This document shows positions 60,001 through 64,000 of a stretch of DNA of 64,000 bases, piece by piece. Origin of the DNA: Bathymodiolus thermophilus thioautotrophic gill symbiont (lineage in GTDB: Bacteria; Pseudomonadota; Gammaproteobacteria; PS1; Pseudothioglobaceae); assembly GCF_003711265.1 (NCBI RefSeq), contig NZ_CP024634.1, forward strand, positions 1,426,001-1,490,000, given 5' to 3'. Each line of letters opens with the position of its first letter. Within the stretch, counting starts at the first letter, position 1. Made by a program: the position numbers and the translations under genes. The notes below the pieces were generated by a model that was given only the letters and a program-made list of their open reading frames with translations, searched no databases and was not told the origin of the DNA.

Positions 60001-63000
60001 AGATAAAGTCAAAATACTCCAACAAACTTATGGACACACAACCAACATTGAACGCATTGCTTTGGTGAGTTGTGATACCGATAATGTTAACCAACCTCTA
60101 ACCAAAGCCTTTGCTGAAACAATTTACAAGGACACCCCGACACTTGAAAATGTGGAAGTTGCTAGTAAAAAAACGCAAATAAAAAACAATCCTGATGACA
60201 CCAAGGCCACGCCAACAAGCGACACCGAAATAGTTTATATTTGGGATAGCAATAAAAAGGAGGCTAATCTTTTACAAAGTGAAGGCAGCGACTCGCAATA
60301 CAAAACCAACATCATATTTCAGTTAGAAAATAATGATGACATAGTCAAAAATGCCACCAATGCTTTAGCCAACAAACATCCAGAAAATAGTTATATTGCT
60401 AAAATAGAAAATGGCGATATTAAGATTTATAATGTAAATGGCAATGAAGTTAATGTTAATGTTGATGGTAAATATCGCATCAATGTAGTAGCCCATGGAT
60501 CGTCAATGAGGGAAATGGGTGTTAATGAGTTATCTGATCATATCAAAAACTTACAAACAAAACTTAACATAAAGCAAACAGAAGAAGGTCGTATTGCCTT
60601 AGTTGGTTGTGAGACAGACAAATCACCAATTTTAAATGGCGCTTCATTTGACTCCACTTCTTTTACAAGACTGGTCGCAGAGAAATTATACGACAATGGC
60701 AGGGGTGCAACCAATGTAGAGGTAACAGGTAGAACAGCAGACATAGAAGTGGATGTCAATGGTAGAAAAATCATGCGCACAGGTGGTCAGAAAACTATTT
60801 ACAGCTGGGACAGTGAGAACAATAACATTACCTCAGAAACTAAAAATGTTAAAACCACTGCCAATGTATTGACAAACCCATTGAACGATCTCAATGAAGA
60901 AATACAAAGGTTAGAAAAGCTGCTTGAAAGTAAAAAATTCCAATCTAGTAAACAAAGTAAACATTACAACATCTTGACTGACACTCTTAATGTTTTGCGT
61001 GAAGTGCAAAGAAATGGTTTGGAAACCTCTTTTGCTGAGTTAGAGCGAGTTAGGTCAGATTTCATTGCACATTTGGAAAAGAACCGAGGTTCAGAAATTT
61101 CAACAGAATTGAACAGAATATATTCTTCTTTAACAGATTTTACCTCCAGAGCCGAAGAGAAAGAAGAACGAAAGGAGTACACAGAGTTCGTATCACCTCT
61201 ATATGAACAAATCGAGAAAGCCCAAGCATTGGAAGTTGATAAAAAGATTAAAGAATTGAATGGTATTTACAATCAGTTTTTAGCGCTTTCAAAGGGTGAT
61301 GACCCTGAAATTTGTAAATGGGCTAAACAAGATAGTTTGGTTGTAAAGGAGCAAATTCAAACAGCCGAAAGATTTCAAACTACAGTTAAAGATTGGCCTC
61401 AAACCAAAATAAGGATGGACGGTGTAAATCCAATTGTAGGATATGAGCATCAAATTATTGTAACAATAGAAAATGATGCGACTTTGTCACGAATTGAAGG
61501 AAGAGAAGCAGAAAAATACCCACATAATACAACTATTATCCATATGGACAAAGACAGTAATTATACGGTTATATATGGCCCTAAATTAGATAAAATACCA
61601 AAAGGAGACCTCAAGATTATCATTAATGGGCATGGCTCTTCAAATGGAGTTTCCAATAGAAGCATTGAGGAAGTCGCTAGACATGTCGGCGTATTAAATC
61701 AGGCTGTTGGCGCTGGTTCTAGGGTGAAAAAAATCAGTTTAGCTGCTTGTTGCTTAGGAGGTGAATATGCAAAAAAACTTTTACCTGTTCTACAAAAAGA
61801 GGGGGTAAATAACACCAAAGTAAGCGTTAGATTAGATGTAGTAATCAGTTGGATCAATGGTAGGAGACTGGTGATTCAGCCAGAATCAGACTCACTTGGA
61901 GAATATCGTTCAAGCGAACTCAAAAAAACTTATGCTTTCAATGAAAAAGGCGACATAGTTCTTGTCGACTCTTACACAGATGAGCATTACGATGTTGTTC
62001 TTTCTGTTGATAAAGATGGGGCGCCAAAAATAGAACGCACTTATGGTGATAAGCACATTAATGAATTGCAAGGCAACTTAAAAATTCATGTCAAAGCTGG
62101 GAACTTCGATGAAACTCAAAAAATGTTACATCAGTTTAAAGGAGATCTGCCTCCAGGTGCCTCAATGGCACATATTAGCATCAAAACACAAAAAGGCAAT
62201 AGTTGGCTTTCTGAGCACGATACATTGAAGCAGGGGCAAATTTTGGATAATCTTGGTAAAGACTTTGGTGCAAGTATTTTGATGTACTCGGATCCTGGGG
62301 ATAGTCAAATAACAATGGCTACTCGTGATAGAAGCTCTGAAGTAAGCATTATTAAAGGGCATTCAATATTTGATATGGATCCCACAATGCCAGAAAATGT
62401 TATAGAATTATCAGAAAAGACAGATACAAAGATGCAATACTTAAGATATAAGGATAATACATTTGATTCTGGCGTTGAAATAAAGATCCTCCACAGGACG
62501 AGAGATATTCTCACAATAGAAGAAATTTTAAAAAACTTAACACTTGTATCGGAAGTCACTCAACAACCTGTGCGCAATATAAACATCGATGTACTTGAAG
62601 GCACAGATTTCAATCATTACAAGGAACTGATTAAAACATTATGTGATAAATATAAAGTTGGAATCAGTGTACGGTCACAGTCAACACTAGAAAGTAACGA
62701 CATTAAACCGTGGCTATCAATCTTCCCTGGAGATTCCGACATATCTCTGCACAATCTTCATCACCTAGCCGAAACCACCCCCCACCAAGACACCCCCCTC
62801 CACAACTGGGCTGACTTAAGCCAAGAACAAATCAACAAACTAACCACAGAAGCCCAAAAACCCCAACCCAGCCTAGCCAACCACGACCACCAAGTCCTCA
62901 TTCAAACCGAAGCCGATGGCAATGTTAGAGACAGTACCTTTAGACTCGCCTCTAAACACCCCGCACAAACCACCATTGTGCAAATGCAAAAAGACGGCAC

Positions 63001-64000
63001 CCATCAAGTGGTTTACGGCCTTGATCTTGAGGATATTACCGGCAAAGTCAAAATGGTGGCTGTGGGTTATGGCAGAGAGAAGGGCGGCGCACAAACCATG
63101 GGTGGCAGAACTGCCGATGAATTAAGTGCAAATATTACCGAACTCAATCGAGCCTTGGCAGGCAATGCAGACATACAACGCATTAGCATCGTTGGTTGTA
63201 ATATGGAATCAGACAATCCTACTGACAATAACGACAGTCAATACGGCAGAAGAATGGTCGAAAAACTCAGTCAATCAAACATCAAAGCCCCTGTTGCTGT
63301 TAGAAGCAGTTATGTTGCTGTTGATGAAAACGGCAGAAAACTAACTTCAAACACAGGTGCAGGCAATTGGATGCACAAAGACAGTGCTGCCAAAACCGTT
63401 TACAGTCTTGGCGCAACTGGCGCTGTGGTTAGCAGAGTGTATAACGACGAAGGCACTTTGATTAAATACAATGGCAGACGCTTAAACGAAGACTTGGATA
63501 ATGACAAAAACACACAAGGTGCAGAAAATCAAGAAACAAGCGACAAGCACGCTCAAGGGCAAGGGCAAGGGCAATCAGAATCGGAAACAGAAACAACCAA
63601 ACAAAAACTAGACGATATCGACAAACGCCAAACTGATTTTGCCAATTCCGTTAACCAAAATAAACTCAGAAGATTGCCCAATGGCAACGCCCCTGCCAAT
63701 AACGACAATGAAAACACCAAAACAGGCGGTATGTCCGCCCCCGCTCTCAATGTGCAAATCGATATCGGCGGTGGCGACCACGCCTCTCTCTTCGGTGGCT
63801 CTACCAATGTAGATGTCAAAGTCGGCAACGGCGCACACCACACACTGATGTACGGCAGCAACAATGTTTTAGTCAGCATCGGCGATATAGGCGACAGCAG
63901 TCGTTTTGTTGAAATAGGGGGCTATCGTGCATTAGAAGGTGTGCAAATCTTAATAGGCACTAAAAATGTCGTGGTCAACCACGGCGTTAGAAACGACCTA
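45107..64000 (+). CDS. MARTX-like giant toxin, gene 3 (3' part outside window)
   Basis: Starts exactly like gene 2. I checked the frame at many points (54755, 57302, 58622, 60062, 61622, 63062, 63962) and found it open, with 6298 codons to the window end and no stop seen. Order: N-terminal repeats (45107 to about 48040), Gln-rich linker (48200-48780), adhesin region (48800-56010), linker with TQP repeats, payload (56760-62757), last C80-type copy (62758-63480), linker, and the start of the MARTX C-terminal region. The first 12 kb nearly match gene 2. The payload follows the kinase-bearing type of gene 1 but is clearly diverged from it and shorter. By comparison with gene 2, about 2.1 kb are missing beyond the window. 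The family call is firm; payload activity is unknown. Confidence 0.93.
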   Translation, partial: MGSVVNIFRSVVDSIVYFVTGSYVGDDGDNTLTALGFAVWGDGVYMHGGNDTVYAASLKLDVYDTWGDLSIYGAAGLMNINKSDWGNMSVTGLSGAMTLRHTGRSGNINFDGAAASNDVYRHGNTGNISFLGIGISNRVINDVKYGNIDFTGAGMSNVVERRGGERGTINFKGAGALNKVTNTANQGNIYFSGIGAYNKVERRGISGNIVFTGAGFYNKVTNITHQGNINFRGIGGYNKVERRGGYKGNVFFKGVGIGNHVINTAEYGNTDFIGGGGANVVKHSANGNLSFKGIGVINKVDHTGDYGNMTFIGGGGGNFITRSGIKGNGDLTILGGGNIVTWSTDGKLKAKLGGFRLNKIDRYGRGDTNLILISLGNIVNVDVSKGDLSLTGIGIANIVTYKGHGTLSAELFGGANIITREGTGDSILHLLAGANVFTDFSTGDISGSLLGGLNVVTKDGNGDINISMYGGGNVLTHIGDGDIQTRMLGGANVITKSGNGDIIALLFGLANVVTHIGNGNVYLLMLGIGNIATKVGDGDVIVGMFGTGNVLTHVGNGMTAALMISTGANFFTKVGNGATLAVMFSLGGNIFTHIGDGPSAVLMIGGQANIFTKIGNGASVAIMLAGTANVFTHIGNGFSAALMIGGCTNVFTKVGNGTTLATMIGGGNIFTHIGNGFSVAFAVGEANIVTKIGAGNLITAAIGQANIVTHINLAGSSDGNTVSLVIGQANIVTRISSLADFSVTVSPLDAIVSDPVLERHRLFPRGDIFSAPQKFLESGFDALKATGAALLGSNNEGSMVTFAVGRANIITHVGNGAMLGVGIGDANVISKVGLGQTIQAGIGRLNILTSVGDNDSLQIGIGEGNLITKVGSGHSAMVAIGKANITTKVGDGFHVGLSIGKFNVNTLVGDGIAVNALIGKYNLNTRVGHGVNVAVMKGDYNINVRYGDGMNVALAAGKGNITVKIGDGDFYGAMIEIRTNKQSVTAKMKALMQGMLSNLKETAKSVLVSQTIGTVINGDEADTTKLRGTSHSTPKTKTEYTQNVNSANKDIDQSQYQDTDANEDSDIDTQSSKDKQTVNTLKSDTRVNEEDANHDAQTVTAFLNNNNNSLIPTQTQTQTQSQRQGQGQNQSQTHSTGLDELNQSGQSDYHNSYTQFGNTDKITNGANQDIENSKGGIDKSKSKTQQELNNVKQRNQKNQLHQQKEQQGASQRLGDAHLKNQEIGSKAIKQKGPALVAMKVYPTSQHPATKSVFEIGDKVMIALTMDRAMKYQEGKAKYAADSKVIINGLVFSLCANKGFADPSTNPDEITVKNTQLIFEHTVQINDAFTQGKSFAIQSFSDLIISGISDNDGYPPTFTNIIYPISLNNTIATKFDQRNLSVSGNTFQGYTISKESSDASWNTDAFSQESFVGDGYAIFTLNATSARKGLMLGLSTDNPDGSYKTIEHAVFIHNNKIKDVRNNNTKYTDLNYRYQAGDQIKIERHGTTIRYYHLDHNGNTLRILATQTGISATSALHIDTSIKDKNLTLTNVKLVKGLSNISPYTIDVHAPKPIADAWHIKGETSHTNNTSNTDNTNNILTIGDKIKVTLTLNEAVTLAKVGSNKIMIAGKAFLLTGENNTSTNTLEFVYTIQANDTIGTKDFNIDNQYDITLTDVKDTDGNNIDFSSITSPIQFSKTSLDTNFDIGGGNRITRTNDTYEKTSGAGWNADVTSAKGFVNDGYVIAKIGALGKSMMLGLSSDDTDNSYGSIDYALYADGGIGSKFVIYENGDRKKDTGVAYAIGDYMKVVRSGTSIKYYHIKAADGPLAKGTLLYTSKKTSNANTQLFLDSAFLSVGAKLSAMQIFSNNHLPFSVDVYAPKPISTNAWQIDTTTADNNGVFTLGDKIKLTLTIDEAVTLAKVGSNKIMIAGKAFLLTGENGTVTNTLVFTYTVQINDKIDAQYFNISNKNDIILNNVTDSDGNNINFDSITYTTPVKLSNTSLDNNLTISSDKRITLTNGVYEKTTNAGWNSDVTSTKGFVNDGYVIAKIGALGKSMMLGLSSDDTDNSYGSIDYALYADGGIGSKFVIYENGDRKKDTGVAYAIGDYMKVVRSGTTIRYYHIKAADGLLAKGTLLYTSSKTSNANTQLFLDSAFHSIGAKLSEMQILSGNKPTLSVDVYAPKPTTNAWHIDCEPANSKGIFTIGDTIKATLTLDKRVTLANVGRNKIVVAGKEFLLTGTNGTVTNTLDFTYTIQANDKLIATSMRYDVLLTGVVDDKGNSVDMSNATSPVGLSNKLIDTDLVINTKPLIASFHSFVLPNLSTITHTDGVYEKILASNWNTNVTSAKGFTNDGYAIAKIGSLGKHMRVGLSSVNTNNSTHNMDYALYVSDNTFLIYEKGHYKKDTQVSYAVGDYIKIARSGSTIKYYHIKAADGALAKGTLLYTSNNTSNANTQLFLDSSLYGAGAKLSNMQIFSGSHVAFSVDVYAPKPTKDAWHISGTVNDQGAFALGNEIKITLNIDEAVTLAKVGSNKIIIAGKEFLLTGTNGTVTKTLEFAYTVQLNDKINSAFLIDNKDDIVLTDIKDTDGNSIDFGNLSNGIDITPNSQNLALNNKGLATITTNITRWYANNTNSNIQRMTDGNTRANGALDYATHPKNADGKHILFDFKGVNYNNGSFKLYNRKILTSRINGSVVEFLKDGVVVSIRTINDAGNVIEITPSSDIVFDQVKLTFSGDLQNFREVEIFGKNASLSIDAGAPEPLKHNAWRINRDIADSGGAFTVGNEIKVTLRLDEAVTLAKVDSNKITIANKDFFLTGTNGDTTKTLTFTYTVQANDNINAEDFNINSKKDIVLNDIKDTDGNNINFSSITGAVSLANASLNTDFVIGGNNRITHINGVYKKTANANWNADVASTKGFVNDGYVIAKIGASNKKVMLGLSSNNSNNSYDSLDYALYADPGTNKTLIVYESSERIYCTGVTYAKGDYMKVVRSGTSIKYYHIKAADGPLAKGTLLYTSKKTSNANTQLFLDSAFHDVGATLSEMQIFSGNYSALSIDVHAPKPITNAWHTNSIPNNSDNDNNTKKSKNISKGVFTLGDQIKVTLTLDKRITLANVGKNKVIIAGKEFLLTGVNGKITNILEFAYTVQVNDKIDTAFHINNKNNDIVLIDIKDTDGNNINLNKVPNSIDIIPNIQNLSLSKQGLATISTNVSSWYTDDAATNIQRMTDGNTSASGALDYATHPMYADGKHILFDFGAANYSNGSFKLYNRESFTNRINGSVVEFLKDGVVVLSRTISNAGNIVTITPATYVIFDQVKLTFSGDAQNFREIEIFGKNSNLSIDSGAPEPLKNNAWHINRDVADSNGEFNVGDEIKVTLTLDEAVTLAKVGSNKIIIANKAFFLTGANGTITDTLEFTHTVTINDQINAKDFDIDNKNDIILINVKDTHGNNINFSNITRSIELANIPLDTNFNINNSNTSTNDNTNNNNNSNNIIHTGNLYEKTANTGWNTNITSAKGFTDNGSVIVKIGSNNKALMVGLSTNNNSDSNNNNNDNNNPTTSFAIHINNTGNINAVYENNQCVKEFPTDQYLYSAGDYLKIERDNTTINYYLIKANDQATKGTLLYTSSQILSANTKLFSNSALHDIGAQISNIQMFDDNKSSLSIKAKMSTSTTNPLGDNDTFDQTSGNYQLNNNSRTGTSTNNNNPNNPNNPNNPQNTQEEQNTQTAQKWFKPTINHHFFQNLPSSQNLPSSQAPQIFIITGLSNANVDLAMQLKTKHDIVIYYNTTTNQIEYLYGQENDIEVTRIEYHIIANGKSINTLVEDTLNNTYTVNTDDDPDDDIDTQAIVAQLQQAITTNRANTRLHANWLTRHSFAKRGLPFTPTPTTPNTQPSTQPNTQPSTQPNPQSTQKTSKYQSNIIVQNSNDPTVIEAANALFNKHPTTSILVKFDQNGNLITLKGAPYTPTGDTRINFVDHGTNLSQEGAQSLANKAQTLHQTYSNTSTNIKRIALVGCSTDGANQDLTRNFAKTIYNNTPALKSAEITGRHGDIQINPDGTKTMVVGGEKMIYQWNADLDIVTQQTEESKRVAEVLSGLKLGGADSEGSSDTIDIDSIPDTLTNREIDIENFIGSGVYKTAHDLKNQPDLLVLLLKQQSPATIIEDEIKLLAQLDSLGIKTPKRYKQITFVNRSNTKGRSPVVQNGLVVQKIKGAHEVRLPYKARMLLTSPFYTERFNNSNNQTLKDIKHLQKIFAANPNLYVLDFQGLIAEDGQFYIMDPLDVSTNSSGNNNHVDQLDALQAFEQCVLQRHKRFTDKTLNHITYVDKQLWESPDDALKQQMLSDAQKDKNKIIVTYDVVTGQKKIVHRPRHSQRLTFNTVEVIARDTETQSVDLKKDCLNFAKEQGWRQSKNSAFRTNTLEGYEALNLKSNGKNKHNIIVSIGKDEITRNAVESLRGKHPENSIVVTLNEQGELVFPDGQKFIPDSSVRINIVGHPEELEKVGAEKLANYTDEIVQRYKIDSVDSHAYLNRAALVGCNNGDLSKRYAEQLYTREHLRGASVTGRLSDMQINTDGSKTMSDDNKKIIHSWDYGNNRAAWMTESSANVGEVLANLRLGLGDTTLPEDIPDSLSHNDIDKKADNGSMKTAYTLKDHPNLLFLQLNAEKPMRIKNLENEVAWVNKIRELGIKTPKYYKTIVMTDQDHQKHHGILVERIPDASVVRADILDLMQNEDITKRTLDDIRSLLDKFEQNPDLYIADLQMLMGEDGQLYVFDPGSVNSPIDRPDTRVHQAIRRANMKGLRELNEKATIFLKKFNENNKMHAVFVDEELLKKDPELKEKLINKAKKQQDLAIVSYNLENTPVKPTVLYQPNNPQPIDRIEVMTDKDILPPSQSDMLSLVQDMPNVSDDMIFRCRPVENFSNYQTNIIVQNGDSEVAIKAAQDLANKHPDNSIIVHFDADGKLVTPAEEFYTPKGNVHLSFVDRGVNFTQEGAQALADKVKILQQTYGHTTNIERIALVSCDTDNVNQPLTKAFAETIYKDTPTLENVEVASKKTQIKNNPDDTKATPTSDTEIVYIWDSNKKEANLLQSEGSDSQYKTNIIFQLENNDDIVKNATNALANKHPENSYIAKIENGDIKIYNVNGNEVNVNVDGKYRINVVAHGSSMREMGVNELSDHIKNLQTKLNIKQTEEGRIALVGCETDKSPILNGASFDSTSFTRLVAEKLYDNGRGATNVEVTGRTADIEVDVNGRKIMRTGGQKTIYSWDSENNNITSETKNVKTTANVLTNPLNDLNEEIQRLEKLLESKKFQSSKQSKHYNILTDTLNVLREVQRNGLETSFAELERVRSDFIAHLEKNRGSEISTELNRIYSSLTDFTSRAEEKEERKEYTEFVSPLYEQIEKAQALEVDKKIKELNGIYNQFLALSKGDDPEICKWAKQDSLVVKEQIQTAERFQTTVKDWPQTKIRMDGVNPIVGYEHQIIVTIENDATLSRIEGREAEKYPHNTTIIHMDKDSNYTVIYGPKLDKIPKGDLKIIINGHGSSNGVSNRSIEEVARHVGVLNQAVGAGSRVKKISLAACCLGGEYAKKLLPVLQKEGVNNTKVSVRLDVVISWINGRRLVIQPESDSLGEYRSSELKKTYAFNEKGDIVLVDSYTDEHYDVVLSVDKDGAPKIERTYGDKHINELQGNLKIHVKAGNFDETQKMLHQFKGDLPPGASMAHISIKTQKGNSWLSEHDTLKQGQILDNLGKDFGASILMYSDPGDSQITMATRDRSSEVSIIKGHSIFDMDPTMPENVIELSEKTDTKMQYLRYKDNTFDSGVEIKILHRTRDILTIEEILKNLTLVSEVTQQPVRNINIDVLEGTDFNHYKELIKTLCDKYKVGISVRSQSTLESNDIKPWLSIFPGDSDISLHNLHHLAETTPHQDTPLHNWADLSQEQINKLTTEAQKPQPSLANHDHQVLIQTEADGNVRDSTFRLASKHPAQTTIVQMQKDGTHQVVYGLDLEDITGKVKMVAVGYGREKGGAQTMGGRTADELSANITELNRALAGNADIQRISIVGCNMESDNPTDNNDSQYGRRMVEKLSQSNIKAPVAVRSSYVAVDENGRKLTSNTGAGNWMHKDSAAKTVYSLGATGAVVSRVYNDEGTLIKYNGRRLNEDLDNDKNTQGAENQETSDKHAQGQGQGQSESETETTKQKLDDIDKRQTDFANSVNQNKLRRLPNGNAPANNDNENTKTGGMSAPALNVQIDIGGGDHASLFGGSTNVDVKVGNGAHHTLMYGSNNVLVSIGDIGDSSRFVEIGGYRALEGVQILIGTKNVVVNHGVRNDL
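48800..56010 (+). other. Adhesin-like region of gene 3
   Basis: Same sixteen domains in the same order as 19100-26335. Length differences fall only in Asn/Asp/Thr-rich loops: at about 49800-49840 and 54240-54290 gene 3 is shorter, and at about 55450-55500 gene 3 matches gene 1 and is longer than gene 2. Two discoidin-like domains end at about 53280 and 55035. Confidence 0.65.
56687..56734 (+). repeat. 12-bp coding tandem repeat, 4 copies ((N/S)TQP)
   Basis: Four in-frame copies alternate NTQP and STQP, the longest of the three arrays. Confidence 0.85.
57370..57870 (+). other. Kinase-like domain K1 of gene 3
   Basis: Clear relative of K1 in gene 1, with many substitutions: IGSGVYKTAH loop, VLDFQ (Asp 57803-57805) and IMDP (Asp 57848-57850). 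The tail at about 57900-58315 has YVDKQLW, IIVTYD and KKIVHRP. All the putative catalytic positions are kept despite the divergence, which suggests selection for function. Confidence 0.5.
58890..59360 (+). other. Kinase-like domain K2 of gene 3 (glycine loop altered)
   Basis: Relative of K2 in gene 1: NGSMKTAY loop, GILVERI hinge, ADLQ (Asp 59285-59287) and FDP (Asp 59330-59332). The altered glycine loop is shared with gene 1, so it is a stable feature of this subtype rather than a fresh mutation. Confidence 0.45.
62758..63480 (+). other. Last C80-type peptidase copy of gene 3 (His replaced by Tyr)
   Basis: Nearly identical to the last copies of genes 1 and 2: VGYGR with Tyr 63068-63070, VGCN Cys 63197-63199, and VRSSYVAVDENGRK kept. 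Confidence 0.8.
63481..64000 (+). other. Start of MARTX C-terminal region (gene 3, cut by window end)
   Basis: QGQG linker (shorter than in genes 1 and 2, about 63555-63573), then GGSTNVDVKVGNG and VEIGGYRALEGVQ. The frame is open to the last base. Confidence 0.88.

Larger units (their letters stand above)
56760..62757 (+). other. Payload of gene 3: A-K-T-A-K-T-A-A-H-B-D
   Basis: C80-like copies with putative catalytic codons: A1 His 56948, Cys 57062; A2 His 58496, Cys 58622; A3 Arg 59960 in place of His, Cys 60071 (turn reads VSC); A4 His 60494, Cys 60608; B His 61631, Cys 61748. Kinase-like domains follow A1 and A2. A helical segment (about 60870-61420) precedes B, and an unknown D-type segment (about 61980-62755) follows it. 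Compared with gene 1, one stretch (C-A-K-T-A-C) is absent and A4 is unlike any gene 1 copy. Confidence 0.7.

Overview
The window is almost entirely three giant, same-strand MARTX-type (multifunctional autoprocessing RTX) toxin genes in tandem. Gene 1 (1-15240) is cut off at its 5' side. Gene 2 (15437-43066, 9209 aa) is complete. Gene 3 (45107 to beyond 64000) is cut off at its 3' side. The only other clear gene is a secreted zinc metalloprotease (43413-44738), next to a decayed IS5-type transposase fragment. I see no rRNA, tRNA, CRISPR array or housekeeping gene. The A+T-rich sequence, MARTX architecture and IS5 remnant suggest a gammaproteobacterium. The load of enormous toxin-related genes fits what is known of sulfur-oxidising symbionts of deep-sea Bathymodiolus mussels (SUP05/Thioglobus clade). 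That assignment is inference, since no marker gene is present.

Genes 2 and 3 share this order: (i) MARTX N-terminal glycine-rich repeats (about 980 residues); (ii) a Gln/Asn-rich linker; (iii) a long adhesin-like region of alternating Ig-like, lectin-like and F5/8C (discoidin)-like domains; (iv) an Asn/Pro-rich linker with a short peptidase-like half domain; (v) a variable payload; (vi) a last C80-type cysteine peptidase domain (CPD); (vii) the MARTX C-terminal region with an acidic linker, calcium-binding GGxGxD repeats and a type I secretion end. Gene 1 enters the window inside part (iii). Everything outside the payload is nearly identical between genes, while the payload differs.

The payload is the unusual part. 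None of the common MARTX effectors that I know (actin cross-linking, Rho-inactivating, alpha/beta hydrolase, MCF) is recognisable. The payloads are built from C80-like copies in three subtypes (called A, B and C here), kinase-like domains (K) with a conserved tail (T), a helical segment (H) and an unknown segment (D). Gene 1 reads A-K-T-A-K-T-A-C-A-K-T-A-C-A-H-B-D-C. Gene 2 reads A-H-B-D followed by three C-A-H-B-D units of about 3.3 kb and a last C. Gene 3 reads A-K-T-A-K-T-A-A-H-B-D-C. Every C copy, including the one at the standard MARTX peptidase position, has Tyr or Phe where the catalytic His should be. Most A copies and all B copies keep both His and Cys.

The layout suggests a toxin/adhesin diversification locus. 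Constant secretion and binding ends carry exchangeable, internally amplified payloads, with short coding tandem repeats that vary in number between the genes. Short ORFs with their own ribosome-binding sites end just inside the start of genes 2 and 3 and may couple translation. The metalloprotease between genes 2 and 3 is a separate exported factor.
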